Assembly: GCA_029721435.1 (NCBI GenBank)
Contig: CM056573.1
Coordinates: forward strand, 97,173,947 to 97,237,946
Length of the DNA stretch: 64,000 bases
Direction of reading: 5' to 3'
From: Gymnothorax reevesii
Taxonomy: Eukaryota > Chordata > Actinopteri > Anguilliformes > Muraenidae
The translations under genes and the position numbers were made by a program. The notes below the pieces were generated by a model. The model saw only the letters and a program-made list of their open reading frames with translations, did not search any database and had not been told where the DNA came from. Positions 23,285-33,104 of this stretch are shown piece after piece (position 1 is the stretch's first letter; every line of letters starts with the position of its first letter).

Positions 23285-24907
23285 CAGTGCCGTGAGAAAG
23301 TATTTGCCCCCTTCCTGATTTCTTTTTTTTTTTTTTGCATATCTGTCACACTTAAATGTTTCAGATCTAACAAATTTTAATTTTAGACAAAGACAACCCA
23401 AGTGAATACAACATGCAAATGATGATTTCATTTATTAAGGGGAAAAAAGCTATCTAAACCAACATGGCCCTATGTGAAAAAACCATTGCCCCTTAAATCC
23501 TAATAACTGGTTGTGCCACCCAAGGCGACAACAACTGCAATCAAACATTTGCGATAACTGGCAATGAGTCATTCACATTGCCATGGAAAAATTTTAGCCC
23601 ACTTTGCAGAATTGTTTTAATTCAGCCACATTGGAGGGTTTTTGTGCATGAACAGCCTATTTAAGGTCATGCCACTGCATCTCAAGCGGATATACATGTA
23701 AGTCCAAACTTTGACTAGGCCACTCCAAAATCTTCACTTTGTTTTTTTTTTTAAGCCATTCCGAGGTGGACTTGCTAGTGAGTTTTGGATCATTGCCCTG
23801 CTGTATAACCCAAGTGTGCTTGAGCTTGAGGTCACAAACTGATGGTTAGACATTCTCTTTCAGGACTTTCCGGTAGAGAGCAGAATTCATAGGTCCATCA
23901 ATGACGATAAGTCGTCCAGGTCCAGAAGCAGCAAAGCAGCCCCAAACCATCACACTACCACCATCACGTTTCATTTTTGGCAAGATTTTCTTCTCATGAA
24001 ATGCTGTGTTAGTTTTATGCCAGATGTAACAGGACGCACAACTTCCAAAAAGTTAGACTTTTGTCTTTTCAGTCCACAGAATATTCTCCCAAAAGTCTTG
24101 GGGATCATCAAGATGTATTTTGGCAAATGTGAGACAAGCCTTTGTGTTCTTTTTGGCCAGCAGTGGTTTTCACCTTGGAACTCTCCCATAGATGCCATTT
24201 TTGCTCAGTCTCTTTGTTATTGTTGAATTATGAACACTGGCTTTAACTGAGGAAAACGAAGCCTGCAGTTCTTCAGATGTTGTTCTGGGTTACTTTGTGA
24301 CCTCCTGGATGAGTCATCGATGCGCTCTTGTAGCAATTTTGGTAGGCCGGCCAATCCCAGGAAGGTTCACCACTGTTGCAAGTTTTCTCCATTTGTGGAT
24401 AATGACTCTCACCGTGGTTCACTGGAGTCCCAAAGCCTTAGTAATGGCTTTGCAACCCTTTCCAGACTGATAGATGTCAATTTCTTTGTTTCTCATCTGT
24501 TCTTGAATTTCTTTAGTTCGCGACATGAAGTGTTGCTTTTTGAGATCTTTTAGCCCACTTCACTTTGTCAAACAGGTTCAAGTGAAGTGATTTCTTGATT
24601 CAATAGGTCTGGCAGTATTCAAGCCTAGGTGTGGCTAGTAAAGATGAACTTTAAAAATGTGGTTAATCACTGTTAATTCATGATTTAAATGGGGGGGCAA
24701 TTACTTTTTCACACAGGGCCAGGTAGGTTTGGATAGCTTTTTTCCCCCTTAATAAATGAAATCATCATTTAAAAACTACATTTTGTATTTACTCGGGTTA
24801 TCTTTTTCTTTCACTAAAATTTGTTTGATGATCTGAAACATGAAACGTGAAAAATACGCAAAAAAGTAAGAAATCAGGAAGGGGGCAAATACTTCTTCAC
24901 AGCACTG
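23285..24907 (-). mobile_element. Tc1-like transposon with decayed transposase
   Basis: Termini CAGTGCCGTGAGAAAGTATT and its inverted partner ending TTCACAGCACTG lie between TA dinucleotides (23283-23284 and 24908-24909), the Tc1/mariner signature. Length is 1623 bp. The transposase runs on the minus strand and is full of stops. A relative in the opposite orientation lies at 63411-64000. Sits in RAB15 intron 1 in the same orientation as the gene. Confidence 0.85.
23500..24536 (-). pseudogene. Tc1-like transposase pseudogene
   Basis: The start codon region on the minus strand (24536) reads MSRTKEIQEQMRNKEIDIYQ and SGKGCKAITKALG, the N-terminal helix-turn-helix of Tc1 transposases. A downstream match to VKTTAGQKEHKGLSHICQ is near 24150. 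At least ten stops and several shifts separate recognisable pieces, so no DDE triad can be read continuously. Two fragments survive as short open frames (23971-24198 minus and its antisense shadow). The boundaries are approximate. Confidence 0.75.
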
Positions 24908-24909
24908 TA

Positions 24910-25493
24910 TAAGGTCATGAGACAACGCAGACTGAAAACCATGCCCTCCGGTGCCTTGACATATCCGACCCACAAATTATATCGGATACAGCTCACTCAC
25001 TCTGCAAATAGTACCTCACATTAATTACCAACTGCAGTCTTGTTTTTCTCTACTGTCATATCCAGTCAATAAAGAGCACTGATATAATCCCTGCCTTCGT
25101 TTCAGGGACACACCCTGTTAAAAGGGTTGATCCTGAAGCTCAGTCACTCAACACAAGTCAGCACTGAAGGAGGAGACAAGAGGTCAGTGAGCTCCAGGTC
25201 TTCACATTCTGCCTGAATTCAGGGGCATTGTGGAGAAAGGTTCTAAATTACTTTTTACAGGCAACTCATCTGATCGATTAAAATACAGAGAAAGAGATAT
25301 GAAGGGTCATTTCATGTTAAAATTTGTATCAAAGCCACAAACACAAAATTTAGCAGTGTGATTTCAGAATGATGTCATCATAGTCTTAGGGCTCTCCTCT
25401 CCATCAATGCCAAGAATTGCACAGGAAAAACTAAGTGTTCAGAGGAAATATCAGTGGAGATGCCGCAAGTATTCACCTGTGTACCAACACATT
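24910..25493. other. Intronic sequence, no recognised element
   Basis: Nothing beyond short AT-rich stretches; no open frame of interest. Confidence 0.35.
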
Positions 25494-25724
25494 CTCATCC
25501 CGACTTGTCATACAGTGATGCTAATTGATCAAGTGTCGATATACGAGGCAAAAGGAAGCTTTAGGCGTCTTTATTAGAAACTTAGGGTTAGGGTTGGAGG
25601 TAAGAGTTAGGGGATAGGGTTCATTTTAACCTGGCGAATAAGGACGCAAAGAGTGTCATTTTGCATCGAATATTGACACTTGGTCAGGCAGCATCAATAT
25701 ATGATGCGTCAGGATGAGACTGTG
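25494..25724. mobile_element. Palindromic MITE with TTAGGGTTAGGG core
   Basis: The left half (CTCATCCCGACTTGTC, GTGATGCTAATTGATCAAGTGTCGATAT, GCGTCTTTATT, in that order) is mirrored by the right half (AATAAGGACGC, ATATTGACACTTGGTC, GATGCGTCAGGATGAG). The arms are roughly 90-100 bp with mismatches. The loop contains TTAGGGTTAGGGTTGG, a phrase common inside fish repeats and not evidence of telomere. Confidence 0.7.
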
Positions 25725-26639
25725 CTTCTGTTCCCAGAAAGACAAATCCTCACACTAAAAGCAAATGAGCATTTCAATTTAGGTCCTCAAGTACAACTCT
25801 GTAGTGACAGCAATATGCTACATCCAATATGCAACTGTAAGATCACTCAGTAAATGTACCATGCGTAACCAGTTGCCTCGTGGATCTAGACAGGCCTATT
25901 GGGGAGGACAAAGCCCCAGAATGGCTACAACAGGGCACTTGCCAATAAACACTTGAGCAAAGCTCTAAAGTCCGTATTACTCCGGGAGGATTGGCCCCTT
26001 CTTAGTTCTTATTCAGTCACAAGTTGCATTAGATGAAATGTCTGTTAATTAACCTCAAAGCAATGTCTTGCATTGTGATGCCAAAAGGACATGCTTTAGA
26101 ATTCAAGATATGATGACCATTGACCTATGACTAAGCCCCATCCCCTCTACTGATTCAGACAAACAATCAAAATTTTAGAACAGGCACTAATGGCTGGCAT
26201 CACAGTCGGAAATATTTTTCAGGATGCTATCGATGATTTTTGGTGTTAGAAGGCTCAAATATCATTAAGAAGTCAGCAAAAGGGGTTACACCATGCATTG
26301 GAGGGATACATTAATGAATTTAGAGAGGAGGAGCTCAACAAAAAGTTCAAATTAGACGCCGTATCTCATTTCCGTCACCCTCTCACATAACAAGATAGAG
26401 GATCAGCATTGTTTGTGCACTCCAGGGTAATAAATTTAATTTACAATTATTATTGCTGTCGAATTTAAGAAATCTAATCTGACGTGACTGAACTCCTTCG
26501 AAGTAAACAAGGTGACATGATGAGCAACGCAGCCAGGAGCTCATTTTAAGCCAACGTGCGTCAGCACTGAAGTTAGCCATACAGTTTACTAACTTTAGCT
26601 AACGTTAGCTAACTTAGCGATGTAATAGACAACTTCACA
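25725..26639. other. Intronic sequence, no recognised element
   Basis: Unique-looking sequence; no gene, repeat boundary or regulatory motif that I can support. Confidence 0.35.
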
Positions 26640-26643
26640 TTAA

Positions 26644-27436
26644 ACGAGAATTCCAGTGTGAAATTGACTTGTGGTGTATTGAAACATGATAACGAGTACT
26701 AACTTTTGTTGAATACCCCACCTCCGTATTTCGAAATACATGGCTTTTTAGCTGAAGCTCCCAACAGGCTTACAATGCTAATGAATTGGGCATAGCATTG
26801 CCATGCAAAGAAATCGCTATTTTTTCAACATCAACAAGGCTCAAAGTAGCTCCACACTTCATTGGTAGAATTCAGAGGGCACTGACATTTAAAACGAGGC
26901 ACTGAGAACTTTGGAAATGCACAGGTAGTTTATCAAAAAAAACTGTTTATGCAAACCGTACCTTGAGATAGTTTCTAGTCACCTCCATCTTGAAAGTCAC
27001 AATAAGTCGATTGACGAGCACGAACGAATTGTTTGCAATCTGTTCCCCTATCCTTCCTATTCGTTTGTGCTCGTCAATCGACTTATCGTAACTTTCAAAA
27101 TGGAGGCTACTGGAAACTACCTCAAGGTATGGTTTGCATAAACAGTCCTTTTTAATAAAGTTCTCAGTACATCGTTTTAAATGTCAGTGCCCTCGGAATT
27201 CTACCAATGAAGTGTGGAGCTACTTTGACCCTTGTTAATGAAGAAAAAATAGTGATTTCTTTACATGGCAACGCTATGCCTCATTCACAACCATCGTAAA
27301 CCTTTTGGGAACTTCGGCTAAAAAGCCATGCATTTCGAAATGTTGCGTGCGTACTAAGGTGGGGTATTCAACTAAATTTAGTACTCATTATCATATTTCA
27401 ATACACCTCAAGTCAATTTCACACCAGAATTCTCCT
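26644..27436. mobile_element. 793-bp near-perfect palindrome with TTAA flanks
   Basis: The left arm (26644-about 27035) and right arm (about 27060-27436) are reverse complements over roughly 380 bp each. Examples are GAATTCCAGTGTGAAATTGA against TCAATTTCACACCAGAATTC, CACACTTCATTGGTAGAATT against AATTCTACCAATGAAGTGTG, and GTCGATTGACGAGCAC against GTGCTCGTCAATCGAC. TTAA flanks both ends (26640-26643, 27437-27440). The architecture fits a TTAA-targeting MITE (Kolobok- or piggyBac-type). The open frames here are products of the palindrome. Confidence 0.85.
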
Positions 27437-27440
27437 TTAA

Positions 27441-28740
27441 TCTCCAACAAAGTGACAAGATGTCGCCTAAAACACGAAGTTGACTTAGCTTGGAACAAAT
27501 GTAGACATCCTTGTTGACCTTTGTTAAGCTGATAGTGGGGTCTTTCACAAAGCTTTATCCAGACACTTCTCTCAGTTATGATGTGGCTTTGGTAATGGTA
27601 TAAAATACACCCCATCGCCCAGCCTCTTGGGATACCTCATATCAGAGTTACATTTACCCCAAGCAGAGCATTTGACCTTTTTTTTTTTTTTTATAAACTT
27701 AGAAACATTTTAAAACCCCATAAAAGCGAATGATTCAGAGTTTCTGTAATGCATTTCAACGAAAGTTCAGGCTCAGAATGTCCACGTTTATGGGGAGAGA
27801 ATATGCACTGTGTTTGACTCATCTCATTTGAGGGCAGGGCTTAGCCAGAGGTCAATTCAGACTTTAGTCCCGAGGAACAACCCGAACCCTCCCAGATATA
27901 ATGGATCACATTATATGATACTCATTTGCACATGACTAGGTTGACATGTTGCAAAGGTCCCAATGAATATATGATTTCTCAGCCAAAGGACAGAAGCTAA
28001 TATTTTTTTCCTAGCCACAATTTAACTCAGAACATACTTCCTATGCAGCTGGTTTGACACAAAGAATCACTTTGACTTCTTTGTGAATGTTCATTCCCAG
28101 GTCACTTTTAAAATATGGTTGAGTTGGTCAAAGGCATCAGTACACATTTAGGAAACATTCCTTAGGAGGACTTTGAGAACATTTCACGAAGATCTTAGGA
28201 ACACCAGGAAGCATCCATATTTCTTTTTTGCCTTAATGCAATTTGTGTTCTTCAGGCAAGCAAGCCTAGAGGATTTATATTTCCGGGGTGCATAACAATT
28301 ATGCCAAGCACATCTCATGGTGGTGGATAACAGATGAATACTTGTTACTTGCTATCCATACATAATGAACACTCCACTTTCCAAGCAATAAAATGAGAAT
28401 TTCAATCATCATCTTGCAGAAGTGATTCTCCACCAGCATTTCAATTTATGGGCGCTTTGCACATGCCACACATAATGGACTTCTTGGTGATGAAAAACAG
28501 TGTTCCTTCTCTTGTCACTTTATAATGTGACTTCGACCTATTGTTAAGAGAACATATGTTGGCATGGCAAACTACCATGCTCATATTTCATCAACCCCTT
28601 CAGTTCATTTTTCATCATGGCAGCCTGCAGTGGGAGCCCTTTTTGAGACAGGTTATCAATTAATGACATATTTCCATCCACTGCCAATACAGAGGTTTGT
28701 TTTGTTCCCACATCCTAATTCGATCTAAAAAAAAAATAAA
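27441..28740. other. Intronic sequence, no recognised element
   Basis: A T-run at 27678-27692 and ordinary AT-rich sequence. No gene or repeat that I can define. Confidence 0.4.
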
Positions 28741-28746
28741 AATTAT

Positions 28747-28778
28747 TTATATATATATATATATATATATCGATATAC
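28747..28778. repeat. (AT)n microsatellite
   Basis: A run of about eleven AT/TA dinucleotides (TTTATATATATATATATA...), ending with CGATATA. It explains the YIYIYIYI open frame. Confidence 0.9.
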
Positions 28779-29291
28779 ATGTCGCAAAGGAAAATGATGA
28801 TTTACCCACTTTGATCAATGTTTCATGTAGAATCTCCTGTCGTAAAACTATTTGGAGTAAAAGTCAAATTAAGCACCAGTGAAAGACCCAATACGCAGAC
28901 TGCATAATAGCTATAGAATAGCAGATGGCACATGGCGTTTCCTTCCGTTCATTATTGCTATATGGCACCGAAAAATGCGGGTAGCTTACAAGCGATTGGG
29001 GAAATGTATTTAAGACATCAAAAAATCTGCGAACCCCTGTCAAAGCAGTCTTAGAAAGAATGTCATTTTAGGATGCAATGCAGAGTATAGAGGTAGGCTT
29101 AAGAGCATGGAAAAAGTAGCCAGTCTTACATGAACCATATGAAACGCAAATAACCGACAACCAAGCGGAATGCCTTCTTGCCGGGGAGCACACAATCGCG
29201 TTGCTGCTGTTGATTAGTTCGGCATCTTGTGAAAAATAACAATCATCAGTATCAGAACAAATGACGAACAATAGGAGGTGAGATGTCTTAC

Positions 29292-29415
29292 CGATTGTTG
29301 AAATATGGGAAGAATGGAATTCATTATCGGTGAACCTGCACAACAGACAGGTTTTTCCAACCCCGGAATCACCCAGCAGCAGCAGTCTGAACAGAACATC
29401 GTACTGCTTGGCCAT
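29292..29415 (-). CDS. RAB15: RAB15 exon 1 (start codon, P-loop)
   Basis: First coding exon of the small GTPase RAB15, a membrane-anchored Rab known to act in early and recycling endosomes, mainly in neurons. The exon encodes residues 1-41 plus one base of codon 42. It opens [14 protein letters not shown] and holds the nucleotide-binding P-loop GDSGVGKT (residues 15-22). It ends in the switch I region at HISTIG, with Thr40 as the expected magnesium-contacting threonine. The start codon has A at -3 and G at +4, a good Kozak context. A consensus donor, G|GTAAGA, follows at 29291-29290; reading past it gives non-Rab sequence, so the open frame beyond is intron. Exon 2, in matching phase, lies about 26.7 kb to the left. 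The identity rests on residue-for-residue agreement with the family as I know it. RAB10, RAB8 and RAB13 share the fold but not this N-terminus. Confidence 0.95.
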
Positions 29416-29800
29416 AGTGAGCTACGCTGGAAAGCCGCCGTGTTTGGTGAATGGCAAGCAGCGAAACGTGCACACGCAGTCAGCTCCGGAAACAAACACG
29501 GAGAGAGAATATGCTCGTTTGCATTTCGCCGTATGATAAACGAATGAGAGACACAAAATTCTCGCTAAATCAGCAACTGAAAGCGCAGGTGGGTCGTCTG
29601 GGGTTCTGTTAGGCCGTTTCAGACGACTAGATGCGAAAATGCAACGTTTCAAGCAGTGGGAAAGCGTCCGTATTCCAACAGCAGAGTCCGTAGTCGCTTC
29701 TGCATCATTAGGAACGTATGAAATGGGTGGAGAAATCGGTATGGATAGAATTCGATGTCAGGGACGACCTGGACGAACCAATGTAACGTGCTATTTATCG
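29416..29800 (-). promoter_or_regulatory. RAB15: RAB15 5' flank, presumed 5'UTR and promoter
   Basis: Sequence immediately upstream of the RAB15 start codon. It is richer in CpG than its surroundings and free of recognisable repeats, consistent with a 5'UTR and a TATA-less promoter. I see no convincing TATA box and cannot place the transcription start. No exon of an oppositely oriented neighbour could be recognised on the plus strand here. Confidence 0.45.
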
Positions 29801-29875
29801 GGAATTATCAATTAATTTCATCGCATTTCCAAGATTCAATCATTTGAAAGGTTGCTCTACATTTTTCACTCTTAC

Positions 29876-29914
29876 AATATAATAATAATAATAACAACAA
29901 CAAGAACAACAATA

Positions 29915-29945
<31 letters not shown>

Positions 29946-29946
29946 G
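29876..29946. repeat. (AAT)n/(AAC)n/(ATT)n compound microsatellite
   Basis: AATAATAATAATAAC, then AACAAC phrases, then about nine ATT triplets. Lies about 460 bp upstream of the RAB15 start codon. Confidence 0.9.
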
Positions 29947-29949
29947 TAG

Positions 29950-30664
29950 GTTTAGCAAATTTGCAGAACTCAATTTTTTTACTTTCTTTCTGATTTGTCA
30001 TGAGAAATTAATGACCCTAGTGATATTTCTCCCCTTGGGGAATGCATGCTTTTATGAAAGCCACACTGCATGACTCAGTAGGTGTCACAGCCCTCGTGAG
30101 AATGCCTTCTGTGTCTCATTCCATCCAGCAGTTGCGAGGGTATTAGAAGAATTATCCCTTTTGGTTGATTCACATCTTGCACGCTTCCTTTCACCAGCTG
30201 TATCCCATTCATGTTTATCCCTCCTCTTGAATGTTGACGTATTTATGTCACCCACTTTGAGTTTGCAAGTTGCTGGCAATTTTGCAATTGTCAGTCGCAA
30301 TATGCTCTTTAGCAACCAATCATTATTTGCTAGTATAGCTCTTCCGCTTTTGAAAATTAGTTGTCATCTTTATTGATTGTTATTTATGGAAGTTCTCTTC
30401 CTTGATCAATAAATTGGAACAAGCTCCCAAGCCCTCTACGGTGATCAGGATTGGGACCGCGTTCCTGCAAAACCTTTCCATTTTGCCATCTGACATTCCA
30501 GCTCTGGTGAAGCGTGCATTCCATCTGACAGCTGTCCCGGAAAGCCACTGGCCGGGCACTGCATACAGCCATATGCCCACATTACCTCTACAGCCACGTT
30601 TGTGATGAACTGTGCCATTCCCCTCTGGGCTCTGTCCCTCTGTCTTACTATATCAATTAGCCCT
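29950..30664. other. Intergenic sequence upstream of RAB15, unassigned
   Basis: The 30380-30605 block has open frames on both strands, including 67 codons on plus starting MINKLEQAPKPS. I do not recognise a family. It may be a transposon fragment. Confidence 0.3.
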
Positions 30665-31575
30665 CACACTGGGTTTTAAAAGTCAGAAAAAAAAACATAC
30701 TCAAATGGGACCTGTGCATTGCAAGGTAACTGGTCAAAAAATTTAATGGAGGATTCCTCTTTGGCACCACACTGCTCCGCACTGCAGAACGCTCTCAGGT
30801 GGTCGCTGATGATATGAAATTTTGAGGTCATACAATTGGACAGCTGCATGTAAGCATCACCGGGGAGTAAGTATAAGTGAATGAAACATTTTGGAGACCA
30901 CCTGAGAGTATTCTGTCATCAGCACAACCGATATCCATCCCAGTTCTGTGAACAAACTTTCGAAGCAGTACATGCTGACTTTGCCAGGTTTGGGGGCAGT
31001 CACTCTGTTAAGGATAAAGGAAACAGACTGTTCGATCAATGACTAAGACAAACTGTAAAGGAGTTTAATTTGCATTTCTGAATGTCTCATTGAACGCCAT
31101 AAGTGAATAAGACATTTCGGAAATCAGGTAGTAACTGAACAAGAATCCAGTGTCAGTTTTAGTTCATGGCGATCTTAAAGTGTAAAGAATTTGCCTCTTT
31201 AAATTCAAAACTGGATTAATTTTAGTTTGTTGTCATTGCAATAAGCTTGAATTTACTTAAATTTGAAAAATGGTCATTTGTTGTCATGGCAACCATTATG
31301 TCAGTATGGCAAATTAGAAACAAATTGCTTTTCATGGGCACAAGAGAGCTGCTTGGTGCCAAAGAGGAATCCTCCGGTAAATTCTTTGATCATCAGTTAC
31401 CGCGCAATACATCAAAATGGCAAATTTCTAAAAAAAATCTATTTTTCTCAAAAATGTCAGAACAGATTTTTTTTTCTTTCTTCACAGTGTTAATTCTGAT
31501 GGTTAGGACTACAATAATGATCAGGTCCCATTTTGATGATCTTTTTTCAGACTTTTCTCGGGTTAAAACCTAGTG
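30665..31575. repeat. Inverted-repeat element, ~910 bp
   Basis: Left end CACACTGGGTTTTAAAAGTC and right end TTAAAACCTAGTGTG are inverted. Inner blocks match too: GGAGGATTCCTCTTTGGCAC (30749) against GTGCCAAAGAGGAATCCTCC (31356), and AAATGGGACCTG (30703) against CAGGTCCCATTT (31521). The right arm carries an insertion relative to the left. The middle contains a second stretch unrelated to the arms. No coding capacity is recognised. Confidence 0.65.
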
Positions 31576-31632
31576 TGCCCTACTATTGGATTGTACTCTG
31601 CCTGTGGATGTGATTCCTGGTCTGGACCATAA

Positions 31633-32759
31633 CAGCACACTGCAGGCAAAGGAATGGAATCAGCGGAGATGTCCAGCCCGGTTGATGCTTTAAGGTACCA
31701 GGGGGTGCTTATAAGCCAGCATGAAGAGATGCTTCACCAGCTCCGTCAAAACATTAGTGTTTTCTTCAGTCAACTTGAGGCTATTGCTGATGTCCTCTGG
31801 GGCTCCAATCCACCGCACAAGCAGCCAGCTCTATCTTGCAGCAGGTCCTCCATCAGGTGCTTGTCCTTTGAGCGCCGAACCTTTGCAACCCCACCACCTG
31901 CCACATTTTCCGGCCCAGTGTTCGATGGTCTTTTAACTTCAGCTGCTGTCATTCCCCATTGAATGCTCCAGGGCATTTGTCATCACTTGCCTCTTTGGAT
32001 GTGCCAGGGACTGGGTCACTGCCTGTTGGGAGGCAGGAGATCCTGCAGTGTCGACTTACACTGCTTTCATTGTGAAGATGAGTCAGGTGTTTGATAGTTC
32101 TGCTCAAACTATGTCACTGCCCGGAGGTTGCTGCAGGTGCCCAAAGGAATCCTGCCAGTGTCAGATTGTTCTATCGACTTATGACCTCTTTCCGTCTCTA
32201 CGCATTGACACTCCAGGGCGCAGTTTGACACCTATTTATTCAGCTTGACAGAGTGAATCCAGGACAAATTAACCACCTGTGTCCTTCCCCCAGATTGGGA
32301 CAGCCTCATTGACTCAGTGCTCAGAATAGATGTCCAACTGCAAGAGAGGCAGCTGGATCGGTGGGCGAGAATTCAGGCGCCTACCCTGCCTGCATCCTAA
32401 GACGCTCAACTTGGAGCTTCATCCCATCTGGCTCCTTTGGTACCCATGATTATTGACTGGGTCTGGCTTCATGAACATGCCCCCAAAGAGCGGGTTCACT
32501 GAATAAAGATGAAATTATGCCCGTCCTGTGGAAGTGCTTAGCATGTTATTGCTGAATGCCTTGTTTGGCGAATGCAAGCTACATCTGAAGGACAGGTGCT
32601 TTCTGGAACTGCTGTTTTATCCGCTCATCCACTCCTTCCTGTTTGCCTAACCTGACAGGGTTGCTTAATGTCCAACTGGGTTTAGTTGACTCAGGACCAG
32701 ATAGTAACTTTATCCATGCCGGTCTGATTCGCCTTAAATTTCAAGCTATAATATTTTAC
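31633..32759 (+). pseudogene. Ty3/Gypsy remnant A: gag and start of protease
   Basis: The frame beginning at 31654 (MESAEMSSPVDALRYQG, then HEEMLHQLRQNIS) matches the coiled N-terminus of fish Gypsy capsid proteins. Shifted frames continue with capsid-like phrases (AFVITCLFGCARDWVTACW near 31975; FIVKMSQVFDSS near 32073). A zinc-knuckle-like CPSCGS..HVIAEC follows (about 32520), broken by a stop. Near 32688 LVDSGPDSNFIHAG is the aspartic protease active-site box. The sequence then stops abruptly at 32759, where the LTR of element B begins, so A seems interrupted by B. The upstream segment 31576-31632 may be the end of A's LTR. Confidence 0.7.
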
Positions 32760-33085
32760 TGTACCGGGGGGCGCACAGCATGCTGGGACCTTTAAGTCAA
32801 CTCGGGATTGGGTAAATTGTAAATAGTTGTACATTCAATAATGAACTTTTTCAATATTAAGGGGCAGTTGGAGTGACGGGGGATAATGTTAGTCTTATGG
32901 GTGGGTGGAAATAGTGGGGAGATCTTCGGCCGAACTTTCATAGCTCAGGTATAGAACCAGATCAATTTCAATATATTTTTGTTTTTCTTCTGATTGCAAA
33001 TAAAGTGGCGCTTCAGACTGGAGCTGCATGAATTGACTTGCCACTCTGCGTAGTGTTTTAGTAGCCATAGCAGTAAGATGTTACT
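32760..33085 (+). mobile_element. 5' LTR of Gypsy element B
   Basis: Starts TGTACCGGGGGGCGC and is followed at its end by a primer-binding site. It holds a polyadenylation signal AATAAA (about 32999-33004) 3' of a TT-rich stretch and a GTGGCGCTTCAG block, as expected for U3-R-U5. The exact right end is uncertain because no clean CA is present (TTACT just before the primer site). Length about 325 bp. No matching 3' LTR was found. Confidence 0.7.
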
Positions 33086-33086
33086 T

Positions 33087-33104
33087 TGGTGTCAGGAGTG
33101 GGAT
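33087..33104 (+). promoter_or_regulatory. tRNA-Leu primer-binding site of Gypsy B
   Basis: TGGTGTCAGGAGTGGGAT is an exact 18-base complement of the 3' end of vertebrate tRNA-Leu(CAG) including the added CCA, as I recall that tRNA (...ATCCCACTCCTGACACCA). Its position just after the LTR supports the LTR boundary and the identity of element B. Confidence 0.75.

Noticed and set aside
25580..25620. TTAGGGTTAGGG as an interstitial telomere
   Set aside because: Only two perfect units lie within a palindromic MITE; no extended telomeric array.
29068..29291. Continuation of the RAB15 open frame beyond STIG
   Set aside because: A consensus splice donor occurs at 29291-29290 and the sequence after it is not Rab-like; exon 2 with the right phase is at 2605-2545.
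29852..30073. Open frame with an IIII and YYYYYYYYYY stretch
   Set aside because: Produced by the AAT/ATT microsatellite at 29876-29946.
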